NCBI GenBank assembly: GCA_006503475.1
Contig: RSEH01000033.1
Location: 1-64,000 of the forward strand
Reading direction: 5' to 3'
DNA length: 64,000 bases
Source: Stentor roeselii
Lineage: Eukaryota; Ciliophora; Heterotrichea; Heterotrichida; Stentoridae
The position numbers were made by a program, and so were the translations under genes. The notes under the pieces are model-generated. The model was not told the DNA's origin. It searched no databases and was given only the letters and a program-made list of their open reading frames with translations. Shown piece by piece: positions 40,664 to 52,694 of this stretch; position 1 is the first letter of the stretch; every line of letters begins with the position of its first letter.

Positions 40664-42874
40664 ATGTCAGACGATCTACGCAAAAGACAGAGAATTGAAG
40701 ATAGAGAAGTTATGAGGGTTGTTGATAATCAGGAAAATTCCAGGTCCCGACAAGGTTACCTTGAACATGAAATTCGTTCACTTCGGCAAGAAATTGATTC
40801 TTTATCTTCGGAGAACAAGTCGCTTTCTTCTTATATATCTCGGTTTTCTTTATCTCTTGCTACAGTAAGTCTTATTTAGCATATTACTGACCTGCAGAGT
40901 CTATGCCAGGCTTATACTGTTGACCCTTCGTTTCAGCCACAGGCTGGAAGTGCATTCTCCATCCTGGTCCGTAGAAGCACAGAAACGATTCCAGAGCTAC
41001 TTCAATTGTTTAAGTCCACAATTCCTCCACTATTATCAGCAGTAGAAAAGTACAAGTCCGGGTATACATCAGAAGAACTAAACAAAAAGTGCGATGCCCT
41101 TCAAGAAGGCTACATCTCATTTTCCTTACAGTTATCCCAATGCAAGTCGGAGAACCATCAAGCCAAGGAAAAAATCAGAAGTCTCGAAGAAGAGCTAAAA
41201 AAAAGAACCTCTGAGGCCGAAGGCCTCAGACACGAGAAAGAAAAACTAGTGGAGGAGAAAGAAAGAGCCACAAGTCTCTCAAATTGCAAGTGCAAATGTC
41301 GTTGCGGTGCCAGAAAAACCGAAGGCGATGACCCAACAGACGACTTGAAAGAAGTAAAAACTGAGCTTTCCCGAATAAAAGACGAGCGACTTTTTTACGT
41401 GTTAGCCGCCGAAGAAAAGACTGAAAAAATCGTGAAACTTCAAATGGAACTCGAGGTAAGTGAAGAAAGATTCGTGAAAACCAAAGCTTTTCGAAGTCTT
41501 GTAAACCAAGCAAGAGATGTAGTGAAACAAATAGAAAATCTACGAAAGTTAAATGAAGATCTTCAAAAGCGAAATGAAGAGTTCAATGATACGAAGTGTA
41601 AAGAAATCCGACATATTATGATGAAAGAAGATGAAAAACGTGTGGACCTTGAAAATCTTTTGAAAATTTCTTCTAGTCGTATTGTTTCACTTGAAAAGGA
41701 AAAAGAAGAAGTCGTCGCTGCTTTAAACATGATGAGAAAGGAACAGCTGAATATGAAAAAAAATAACAACTTCAAAGCTATTATCGAAGACTTAGAAGAA
41801 GAAAAAAATCGGCTAAAAAAACAAGTTCAAGAAATGATGAAAGAAAAACAAGACCTTCTCAACCGGATCGAAGATGAACAGAAAAAAGTCTTTGAACTTA
41901 AAGACCAGCTGCTTTTAAAAGAAATCGCACTTCAAAAGTCCATCAAAGAAGAAATCATTCTTCCTGCAAATGACGGAGAACTTGAATTTCGACTTAAAGA
42001 GTACAAGTCAGAAATCAACGACCTTAAAAGTCAAATCAAACAAAAAGACAACAATATCAGCAAACAAGACTCAATCATCAAAAACCTCAGACTTGACATC
42101 AAGTCAGAAAAAAGAAACAATGAAAGTCTTCTCACTGAAATCGAAGTCACAGGAAACGCTTATGAAGAAGCTTTAAAAAAATGTAAAACTCTCTGTGCCC
42201 AGCTTCAGTTCAGTGAACAGAACTACAACCAACTCATGAATGAAAGAATAAAAGAAGAAAACTGGAAAAGTATTCTAGAAAAAAAACAGAAAACTCTTGA
42301 AGAAACTGTTGAAGCTAAAGAAAATGTTGTGATTCAATTACAAGAAATTATTCAAGAACAGGAAAAAATTGCTAATGGTCGAATGGAGACTATTAATGTA
42401 CTTGATGCGAAATTTAAAGCACTTGAACAGAAGTTCTTTTTAATGAACTCTACTCAGGTTGAAGCCAACAAGAAGATTGAAGAAATGATCGCTTGTAAGA
42501 AGGAAATTCAAGAAAAACTCAGACAAAGTGAAAGATTTTGCATTAAAAGTGCCACTGATTGCATGCAGTTTAAGTTTTTGTATGAGAATTGCTTGAAGGG
42601 TTATAAAGAGTTAGAAGAAAGTATCGCTAATCAGAAGGATAGCTTTATTGAAAGGAATATGGATTTGGAGTATATTGCGGAAATTGCAAAGTACCGTGAA
42701 TTGATTAGATGTTCTCAGTGTCGCACTAGGAATAAGGACTGCTTGCTTACTAAGTGTCTTCATATGTATTGCAGGAAATGTATTGAACTTAATTTGAGTC
42801 AGAAAAAAAGGAAGTGTCCTGCTTGTTATACAAAGTTCTCATCTGATGATGTTAGGAGCTTTTGCTGGAGTTAA
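40664..42874 (+). CDS. BRE1-like: BRE1/RNF20-like histone H2B E3 ubiquitin ligase
   Basis: Two exons across the 15-nt intron 40865-40879 (gtaagtcttatttag) give 731 aa. Almost the whole length is coiled coil. The C-terminal RING is C3HC4: CSQC, CLLTKCLHMYCRKCIEL, KCPACYTKFSSDDVRSFCW, with the BRE1-typical FxxxDVxxxxW end. BRE1 with Rad6 monoubiquitinates histone H2B, linked to transcription elongation. Human RNF20 is 975 aa, yeast Bre1 700 aa, so this is normal. A CxCxCRCG cluster in the middle (about residue 155) is unusual. The N-terminal start is supported by MSDDLRKRQR followed by a helix. Confidence 0.88.
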
Positions 42875-42963
42875 TTAAGGATAGTTAGTGTATGATATGA
42901 AATTGGATAAGGCTTATCGGGATTGGTTTGAATACTGGTGGAGACTATTTGGTAACTATTACT

Positions 42964-43254
42964 TTAGGTATAAAAGACCAGGACGAATAAAACCACAACA
43001 ATCACCATCAGAATAATAATAGTGCACAGAGTCTTAGTATCTGAAGTTCCAAGCATTTTCGCCATCTTCTTCATTGCAAAGTTCATCTTATCTGTATTAT
43101 CATCTACTTCTTTATCAAGTTGATGAATAAGAACTTCATGATGATTGAGTTCTTGATTGATTGTCCGAGCATGTTCTCCAAGTCTCAAAGCCAAGTCATG
43201 AATTTCATCGATTTGCTGATCTTGGTACTTTTTCATCTCTTCTTGAATCGACAT
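42964..43254 (-). CDS. STX6-like: Qc-SNARE, syntaxin-6/10-like
   Basis: 96 aa. It consists of a SNARE motif (QDQQIDEIHDLALRLGEHAR ... KMNFAMKKMAKML) and a C-terminal membrane anchor (TIIILMVIVVVLFVLVFY). The alignment to syntaxin-6 is strong, especially DNxxxKMxxxMKKxAKxL. There is no N-terminal regulatory domain, so it is SNARE-only. At the central zero layer, where Qc SNAREs have ELxxQ, it reads ELNHH, giving His instead of Gln. Role: fusion at trans-Golgi or endosomes by analogy. A dead copy lies at about 52.2 kb. Confidence 0.85.
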   Translation of the reverse strand: MSIQEEMKKYQDQQIDEIHDLALRLGEHARTINQELNHHEVLIHQLDKEVDDNTDKMNFAMKKMAKMLGTSDTKTLCTIIILMVIVVVLFVLVFYT

Positions 43255-43517
43255 TGATTTAATAACCTTAATAAATATCAGGTCTTAATAAAAAATTTAC
43301 TATAAGCTACTTATAGTTGAAATTAATAAAATATAGAAAATTTCAGTGTAACTAAGCCTTCATCCTTCAAAAAAGACCTATTTATTCATTTCATTTAATC
43401 TCAGCAAATAAAACCCTCAAACTAAAACTCATCATTTAATCTTTAACTAAATTTCCATAAATTTTTCCAGACCAGGACAAAATTATGTCCAATATTTATA
43501 ATAAATCTAAAAGTCCA

Positions 43518-46500
43518 ATGCTAATCCTAACAATTTCACTACTTTTCAGTCATTTTGCAAGTTCAAGTTTGCTTCTTGAATACAACTTCTATAAAAACTT
43601 TGGAAAAAGATTTTATGATTACTCTAAAAAGAATCATTCAGGACTGAACGGTCGAAGTTCTGATTCAAATGATTACGAAACTTTTCCAACAGATCGAGGA
43701 GCTTATTTCGAACAAAATTCTTCAATTCAGGTACACTCAATAAGAACTCTGCCAATTTTTCTCTTACTTTGGGTGAAAATTCTAAAACTTGCCTCACCTT
43801 CTTACATTTTTACAAGAAGGTTCAGTAATGGTGAAGAATTTTCTCTGAGTACTTCACTCAGCACATCTTTGATCACATTTAATTTATGGGGAAACGTTAA
43901 AAATAAGAATATTACTAGTTCTCAAGTATCCCTTTCAGAATGGATTTTTATCGCTGCTCTAGGCAATACTACCTTGAATAAGCTTAGCATTAATGGAGGA
44001 TATTTTCTTTCTAATGAAGCTTATTTGCAAGATTATGAAAATACTTCTGGAAATCCACAAAATTTGAAATTTTATTTAGGAGCTGAATATCGAAGGGAAT
44101 CATTTGTTGGATTTTTATTCAAGTTTCAAATCTTTGATGAAGAAGTGAACTTAAATGATTTCTTAGGCAGTAAAACGGGTAATTGTTTTATTTCAAATTG
44201 CAATTATTGTTTGGTGTCTATGAAAATAGGGTCAGAGATTTATTGTCTTCCAAGTAATAATGATCCAGAAGAGAACTCTGCTGGTGTTACTTGTCCTAGT
44301 TTTGATTATGGTTGTATTGGAAGCGTGGCTTTGAAATGTCAATGCCAGCATAAAAGTTGTATTGTCAGCAACTCGCAGGCAATTTGCTTATGTAGAGGAG
44401 AAAATCAAGGAACTTCTACTGATTGCAGTTGTAGTAGTAGGCAAGTTTTTAATGGAAATTCTTGTACTTCTCCTACTGCTTCTTGTCAGGATAAATATTG
44501 CTTGATTTGTGAAAATTCTGGTGATTGTCTTACATGTAAAGATCTTAATTCCTTGCCTAATCTGAGAAGTTGTGATTGCCAAGAAGGATACTCTGAAGCT
44601 GTTGATGCTACTCCTGAAAATCGATGTGTCAGGTGCTCGATTTCATGTAAGAAATGTTTTTTTAATATGAATTGTTCGGAATGTTCCGATAGCAGTTGGG
44701 TGATAAATCAATTTGATAAGAAAAAATGCACATCTCCGCTTATTGATAATAAATGTCCAGATAGATATTATGGCACTTATCCCAATTGCGAAAATTGTCA
44801 AGAAACTTGTCAAACCTGCACCAATTCATCTTCCTGCACATCTTGTATCCAATCGTCAATGATTGTAAATGCAGATAAAACCTGCCATTGTTCTGAAAAC
44901 CAGATCTTCAATAAACATTTTGAAAAATGTGTTTGTAATGATAATTATTTCCTAACAACAGATCAGACAAGTTGCTATACATGCAAATTTCCTTGTTTAA
45001 AATGTAGTGAAAAAGATCCAACTTACTGTAAGACATGTCCAGAAACTTTCACTTTAATCGAAGGTAAATGTCTCTGCGACTCAAGCCGTTATATGAATGG
45101 AAATATTTGTATTTTATGCAGTGAAAACTTTTACATAAACTCCAAAAAAGATGGTTGTTATTTTTGTGATAAAAAATGCGAAAAATGTTCTGAAACTAAT
45201 TCAGAATCAAATAATTGTCTCTCATGCAACAATCCATTCATTTTCAACAATGGTCTTTGTGAATGTCCTGAAAATTCCTACATGAAAAATAGTGAATGTA
45301 TCGAGTGTGATACTGAAAACTCAACATTTTTACTACAAAATAAATCAGATTGTTACCAATGTCCTGCTTTTTGTCAACGTTGCAATGAAAGCCATACAGA
45401 AATCTGTTTACAATGCAAGGAAAGCTTCGAATTAATCAATGGTTCATGTAAATGTCCTTTTGCTACTTTTAAAAATTCAACAAATTACTGTCAAAACTGC
45501 AGTGAAAACTGCATTTCATGTGAAAAATTTTCGATTTGTGATAAATGTCAAGATAATTTCACTGTTAACTCTAATGATCTTTGCGAATTTGACTGTGAAA
45601 TCGGATATTTTGCTAATTATAATGAATGTTTACCTTGTGGAAACTACTGCATCAACTGCAACTCTACAAATTGCATTGATTGCAAAAATAACTCTGGACA
45701 TGATGGAGATTTTAATTGTAAATGCTTTGATGGGTTTGGTGGACAAGAATCTTGTGAACAGCTTACTTTTTCTGGAGAACTCAAAGTTGATGAAAAAAAT
45801 ATACTTGAGCTAAGATTTGAAAAAGATGTTCAAGGTAAGTTAAATCAAAGCAATTTTAAGTTAAATTTTAAACCGAAAACTGAAATTGACTTAAAATTTT
45901 ACAGAAATTCTTCAAGTGTCTTTATTTTTGAACTTTTTCCTGAAGAAGATATAAAAAAAAACACGAAAGTTTATTTAGAAATTATTTACGAGGAAGAATT
46001 AATGAGTACTGATAATTTTTTGCTTGTTGATTATAATTACAGTTCTTTTCTTTATGAGTACTCGAAACCTTATCAGTCTCCGAAATCTGTGCAGGTCGTT
46101 GCGAATAACACCCAGACTATAGTCAAAGCCGCTGCAAGTTCTTCAGTTCTTGTTGCCTTGATGAGCAATCCTGCTTGTTTCTGGGTATTTATGAATACTT
46201 TAGAAATTATTTCTTTTCTTCCTTTGAATGATGTTCCTTATTCGGATCAACTTGAAAAGTTTTTTACTTCTTTTGGAACTTTTAACTTGATTCCGAACCC
46301 TTTGAAGGACTTGGTTTCGTTTGATGAGTCACTAACTCCTTATTCAGAAGCGAAAAATTATGGGTTTGATACTTCTTTGTTTCATATAAATGCTGGAAGT
46401 TACTTGATAAATCTTGCTTTTTTTTTAATACTAATACCGATTCTATATATTGGCCAAAAGTGTTGTTTCAGATTTCTTTCAGAAAAGTGTGGAAAATGGT

Positions 46501-47312
46501 TACAGAACTACAAATACAACTTTTTCTTGAGGTTCTGGGTTCAAAGTTACCTCAATCTTACGATTCTAGCAGCTATCCAGTTAAAATCCGTGATTTTTAT
46601 ATAGGAAAGTGACAATTCTGTTTGGAGTTTGGTATCAATTGGCCTTTCATTCATTAATATAGTAAGAGAAATTCAGATTTTTTCAATATTTTCTCCTTTG
46701 TTTTTAATTGGATTTGGGTTCTTGAATCGAGAAGCAATCATCAATAAAGACGAAGATTTAATAAAAAGATGGGGTTCTATATATGAAGAGTTCAAAAACA
46801 ATAAAAAATTTTTTAGTACTCAGTTTTATTCAGTCTTTCTTATACGAAGATTATTGTTTGTTTTTTCACAGATCTATCTAAATAAACATATATATATACA
46901 GCAGGGTATAAACATTGTTGGAAGTGTTTTTCAGTTCATTTTCATGATTTATTTTTTACCTTTTCAAGAGGGTCTGATAGGCATCAGTTCCTATTTAGGA
47001 GAACTTTGTACAATAGAAGTTATGATCCTTTCTGTGCTTATTATTGACACAGATAATAAAAAAGCAATAATGTTACTAGAAAATGCTATTGTTTTCAGTG
47101 TTCTTATTACAATAATTTTGCAAACTTTTATATCTTTGATTCTTTTATCTAAAGCTATCAAAAGACTTTGCTTAAAACTTAACAGAAAGAGAGCCTCAGA
47201 ATTCGTAAGCAGTGCTGAGAGAGTCTATCCTGAAATCTTCAAAGATAGTGTCCAAGGTGGAGAAATTGTAGTCACCAGTCCTACTGCTTTAAATAGGACT
47301 AATCTTTCTTAG
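43518..47312 (+). CDS. cysteine-rich multi-pass membrane protein, copy 1
   Basis: Two exons across the 15-nt intron 46590-46604 (gtgatttttatatag). The conserved start MLILTISLLFSHFASS (43518) gives a 1259-aa protein with a signal peptide; an upstream ATG at 43485 would add 11 residues not conserved in copy 3. Order of parts: a LamG/concanavalin-like ectodomain (about 25-230), a long furin-like cysteine-rich region (about 230-745) of CxxC repeats, a beta-rich linker, then a C-terminal membrane block of several helices (SSVLVALMSNPACFWVFMNT, LINLAFFLILIPILYI, LNLTILAAIQL, and three more in exon 2). It looks like a surface receptor or channel of the cysteine-rich family common in ciliates. Ligand unknown. 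Confidence 0.85.
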
Positions 47313-47412
47313 TCTAATCAATTAAACCTCAGATTCTTAATTCAATTAATCATTTTCTTAATATTTTATCCCTCATTGACAAATCGAATCAAATAATGAT
47401 CTCTATAAATAA

Positions 47413-50400
47413 ATGATGTTAGTCCTTTACCTCTCAACAGGTTTGATATTTGGAGCTCTTATAACCGAATTCAGATTTTTCAAGAACTTCGGACAGACTT
47501 TCCTGGACTATTCTTTAAACAACAACAACGGGACGAATGGGGCAGACAAGACAACCGACTCTCAAGACACTTTTGCTACTGACCGAGGAGCTTACTTCAG
47601 CAGTAGTTCAAAGATAACAATTCCATCAGAGAAGCTAGAAAAATTAAGTGTTTTACTTTGGATTAAATTCACGAGCCCTTCATCATCAGGTTGCATTTAT
47701 TCAAGAAAATCTCTGCCAAATGAAGAATTTTCATTATTTTTCAAATACAGTTCATCATATTTGATTAATTTAGTGCTAGAAGAGAATGAAATAGAAAAAA
47801 ACATTGAGATATCCACAACAGATATTTTGAACTGGGTATTTATAAGTTCACTAGTGGATAAAAATTATTATGAACTGTGTGTGAACGCTAATAATTGTGC
47901 TAGGAATACTTATGAATATAAGGAAAGTAATAATATTGAAACTTACTTAGGTGCAGGGTCTACTAGGACTTCATTCATCGGCTTTTTGTTTAACTTTCGA
48001 CTTTTCAATAAAAAAATTGAAGTTAGTGATTATATTGGTGGATCTAGTTCAACTTGCTTTATACCTTCAACTTGCTCGAACTGTTTAATATCTCATAAAA
48101 AAAACTCTGTAGACTATTGTCTGCCTGAAAACACCGATCCACGAACAGACTCTTTTGGGAAAATCTGTTCAAATAATGCTTTTGGATGTTCAGGAGAAGT
48201 TGCTTTAAACTGTATATGTGCTCATCAAAGCTGCATTTTGTATCATCAGCAAGTAATCTGCTTGTGCAACTCAAACAGTCAAGGAACCTCTAATGACTGT
48301 TCATGTTCACCAACACAAGTATTCAACGGGTCCGAGTGCATATTCACCTCAAATACCTGCACAAGCGAATACTGCGTTACATGCGACATAGAAAATACCT
48401 GCAAATCTTGCAAAGATCCAAATTCTGTAGTATTAGAATCAACATGTGTATGTAAAACTGGATATTCAATCGCTGTTGATGCCACTGAGACTGAAAGATG
48501 TGTATCTTGCGACATAACATGTAAGCAGTGCTATTTCAACTTAAAATGCCAAAAATGCCAAACAAGTGGCTATCAACTCGATGAAAATGACGAGAAAAAA
48601 TGTAAAAAATCAGAAAAAACTCTAGAATGTCAAACAGGTTTTTATTTAAATGAAGAAAATTGTGAAAAATGTGATGAAAAATGTTTTTCATGCTCAGATT
48701 CTCTCTCTTGTGAGACCTGCCTTCTCGACTCGATGATTTTTATCCAGGGAGAACTTTGCACTTGCAAAACGAATCAAGTCTTCAAATCTTCAAGTAAAAC
48801 TTGTGAATGTTTGCCAGGGTTTTACTTAAAAGATGAAAACTCAGGGTGTTACCAATGTCCTCAATTTTGTTTAAAATGTGATGAAAAAGTTTGTTTTACT
48901 TGTTTTCATAACTTTGAACTTATAAGCAATTCTTGCATTTGTCCTTCTGGAACTTTTTTAACACCTTCGAATAACTGTCAAAAATGTCTTGAAAATTGTG
49001 AAAAATGTGAAAATTACTATTCTTGTGTCAAGTGTTCGAAAAATTTTAAAATAAATTCAAAAGGAAATTGTGAATGTCTTGAAAATTTTTTTCCTTTTGA
49101 AAATGAATGCAGAGAATGTGGAAGGTTTTGTTTGAAGTGCAATGAAACTTATTGCTTTCAATGTAAAGAGAACTCCAGTCGATCCAAGGGAAATTCCTGT
49201 GAATGTGATTTGGGATTCGCAGATGAAGAGACTTGTGTGCAGTTAATGTTTTCTGGAAAGTTAAAAGTTGATAAAAACAATAAAATCGACTTAGAATTAG
49301 AAAAAGAATTGAAAGTTGAATTAGAAAAAAATGATTTTAGGTTAAGTTTTCAACCAGAGTCTAAAATCGACTTCAAATTTTCAAGTGAGTTGAAAGTTTA
49401 CACTTTTCAGCTGGTGCCTAAGGAAAGTATCAAGAAAAAAACACTGGTTTTAATTGAGATCGTGACTGAAAAAGAATTAAAAAGCAAAGACAATCAGATT
49501 TTAAATCAAAGATCATTTATCTCAGAGATATTTGAATATAAAATGCCTTATCAGTCCTCGAAATCTATTCAAAAAGTTGCGAATAACACCCAGACCATTG
49601 CAACATCAGCTGCTTGTTTTTCACTGACAGTGGCTTTGATGAGTAACCCTGCAGGTCTCTGGGTTTTTATGAATACCTTAGAAATTATTTCTTTTTTACC
49701 TTTAAACAGGGTTCCTTATCCAGATCAACTTAAAAATTTTTTCACTTCTTTTGGAACTTTCAATTTGATTCCTAATCCTTTAAAGGACTTTGTTTCTTTT
49801 GATAAATCATTAACTCCTTATAAAGAAGCAAAGAACTATGGATATGAAACTTCTTTGTTTTATATCAATGCTGGAAGTCACTTAATAAATCTCGTGTTTT
49901 TCTTGGTACTTTTCCCTTTTCTCTATATGGGAAATAGATGGTGTTTCAAGTACCTTTCAAAAAAATGTGAAAAATGGCTGAAAAACTACAGATACAACTT
50001 TTTCTTGAGGTTCTGGATTCAGAGTTATTTAAACCTCACTATTTTAGCAGCTATTCAATTAAAATCTGTAAATTTTAAGTAGGGTTCCAGAAGTTCTATT
50101 TGGAGTCTTGTGTCGATTATTCTTTCCTATATCATTATTGTAAGAAAAATTCAGATTTTTTCTATTTTTTCTCTTTTATTCATTATCGGCTTCGGGTATT
50201 TGAATAGAGAAGAGATTTTAAATAACCAGGAAAATTTTTTGAAAAGATGGGGCTCGATTTTTGAAGAGTTTAAAAATAATAAAAAATTTCTGAGTACCCA
50301 GTTTTATTCAGTTTTTTTGATGAGAAGATTTTTGTTTGTTTTATCACAAGTCTACCTGAACGAGCATGTTTATTTGCAGCAGGCTTTAAATATTGTTGGA

Positions 50401-50796
50401 AGTGTTTTTCAGTTTATATTCATGATTTACTTTTTACCTTTCAAGGAAAAGGTTGTTGGGATTAGTTCTTATTGTGGAGAACTCTGCACTTTAGTTGTTA
50501 TGATTGTTTCTGTGGTTTTTGTAAAAGAACCTGGTGAAGAGACTATTAATTTACTGGAAAATTTTATTGTTTTTAGTGTTCTTACTACTATTTTTATACA
50601 AAGTCTTGTTTCTGTGATACTTGGGTTTAAGTGCTTGAAGCAATTTTTCATTTGGGTCTTTGAAAGCAGGATTTTCGCGTTTTTGAGGAAAGTGCAAAAA
50701 GTATCACCTTCAGATTTGGATCAAAAGAGTGAAATTGTGATTACTAGTCTAACAGAATTGAATCAAACAAGCTTACGAAACTTAACATTTAATTAA
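47413..50796 (+). CDS. cysteine-rich multi-pass membrane protein, copy 2
   Basis: Two exons across the 15-nt intron 50068-50082 (gtaaattttaagtag), at the same position as in copies 1 and 3, give 1122 aa. It is the most diverged copy: the cysteine-rich region is shorter, while the signal peptide (MMLVLYLSTGLIFGALI), the FFKNFGQTFLDYS start of the ectodomain and the membrane block (NTLEIISFLPLNRVPYPDQL) are kept. Upstream sequence is only 100 bp from copy 1. The same domain order and probably the same role as copy 1. Confidence 0.85.
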
Positions 50797-51023
50797 GTTT
50801 ATATAATTAGGGTTAGTTTTTTCGTGAAAGGCATGAAATGTTTTAATGATTATTTGATGAAAATATTAAATTAATTTGTGGAGATTGAAATATTGATAAA
50901 TTATTTCTTTGTATCTTTCATAGTTAAAAAACTCATTTTTTCATAAGTTTCTGAAAGAGCACCTTGCTTGATTTACCCACCATATATTAAAGCTTTTAAA
51001 CTTTTTTAACTCTTTATAGAAAT

Positions 51024-51199
51024 TCAGGTGATTTTAAAGCTGTTAATTAGAAAGACATACTTTAGCCAAGAATAATTTAGACTTTAAATATTAGCATCGA
51101 CTTTTTCTTTATCAGGTGATTTTAATGCTGATAATTAGAAAGACATACTTTAGCCAAGAATAATTTAGACTTTAAATATTTACATCGACCTTTTCTTTA
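51024..51199. repeat. 88-bp direct tandem repeat, two copies
   Basis: Two copies start at 51024 and 51112, each beginning tcaggtgattttaa and containing aagacatactttagccaag. They differ at a few positions, so the duplication is fairly recent. Not coding. Confidence 0.9.
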
Positions 51200-52139
51200 T
51201 TTATGTTAGATCCAATAACCCACTATAAGAAATAATTATTGGTATTTTAGAATATCCAAAAATCTTGAATGCTCTAATTTTAGAAACTAACATTTTCCAG
51301 AAATTTAACTGTTTTTTTGTTGTTTTTAACAGATTTTAACTGGTAAGTGTTATATTTCATTGTATGCGGGCAGGAATATACTTCGGTGATTGAGCCAAAT
51401 ATAGATTCTTCGCAATTAATTATATAGCTTTCAAGGTATTCTAAAATTAATAATTTACAAATTGATTTTATTGAAAATTAAATGATTATATATTCAAAGA
51501 TTACTAATAGAAGAAAAATTATTTTCATGAAGTTATAATTATTATGAACATTATTTATAATATTTTCTTCTTCTCAATCACATCAATTTAAAATAATTAT
51601 TTATTACTTTATTCATTAAACCTTTAATCAAGACAATCGTGATAATTACTGAAAAAATATCTCATTTAGTCAATATTGCAAGTTTCTTTACTCTTACTTG
51701 ACTAAGCCTTACTTAAAAAATTTTTGAATCTAGTTTCCAGATAAGATTAAATTTAAGGAAATGTGGCTTCGTTTTAGTTTGACAAGGCTGAAGTTGATAT
51801 CTGAGATTATGTCGAAGGGCTCTTTATTTTTGCGTATTTGGAATGTTGTACTTACAATACCCTTCATATCAAATAAACTCTTCTACAAAGCTATATAGAA
51901 CCCGAATTTCCAAAGAAATGATGAGAGTTTAAACATTTAGGATTAACTTTGGGAAATTGATAATCGAAATGCTTAGAGTGAGAAATAGGATTGTTTGGGT
52001 ATATGGAATATGGGAAATAGTTAAAAAGTTTAATATTTTACGAGATTTTTAACATGCTAAGTTTAATGTAAACATCCAGGTTAGCAGAGATCATAAGTTT
52101 CCTAGGTTGTTGGGACGAATAAGATATTGACTACAATAA

Positions 52140-52345
52140 CTACCATAAAGTAACTATTATACAACTATAAGTGTCAGATGTTCCAGCATTTTCACCATTT
52201 TCTTCATAGAGAAATTATCGTATCTGTGCCCTCATCCTTTCTTTATCATGATGATGCAGAAATTAAACTTCATGGTGATTGAACTCTTGTCTAACATCTT
52301 GAGAATGTTCTCAAAGCCCAAAGTCAAGCCATAATTAACCAAACG
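52140..52345 (-). pseudogene. dead copy of the syntaxin-6-like SNARE gene
   Basis: The sequence parallels 43005-43200 base by base in several runs (for example ccagcattttc versus caagcattttc, ttcatggtgattgaactcttg versus ttcatgatgattgagttcttg, gagaatgttctcaaagccc versus gagcatgttctccaagtct). It lies just upstream of copy 3 in the same relation as the live SNARE gene to copy 1. The frame is broken. It keeps the HH at the zero-layer site. Confidence 0.85.
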
Positions 52346-52694
52346 TTTAGTCTTGAAAATTTTTAATTATCTTTGATTAAAGGCAGATCTGATGATAATT
52401 TACCTTATAAGCAACAACAATCTAATCAATCTGATTAGATAGTCTCAGAAAACAATAAAAATCAGAATTTTATTGAAAATTTTTCTTCTTAAAAATTCTA
52501 CCTTAATCTTATTTTTCTTTCCAAGTAAATAGTCGAATTTTTACAATATTACAAAAAATCACGTCAACTTCAACAATCCTCTAAAATTACCACCTTAATA
52601 CTTCACTATTAAATTTCCCTAAAAAATATATTCCATTTAAACTTTCTCTAGTTGAATAATTTAATCCAGCCATTTCTTACAAATTTAAAGTCTT

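Larger units (their letters stand above)
50797..52694. other. gene-poor spacer between copies 2 and 3
   Basis: About 1.9 kb with no intact gene. It holds the 88-bp direct repeat and the dead SNARE copy listed separately. The rest is AT-rich and I recognise nothing in it. Confidence 0.65.

Noticed and set aside
46605-47312. Separate short membrane-protein genes after each large copy (also 50083-50796 and 55983-56690)
   Set aside because: A 15-nt intron at the same position joins each to the preceding large frame, with total length divisible by three.
50797-52694. Transposon or virus-like element between copies 2 and 3
   Set aside because: No transposase, reverse transcriptase, terminal repeats or capsid-like frame was seen; only an 88-bp repeat and the SNARE relic.
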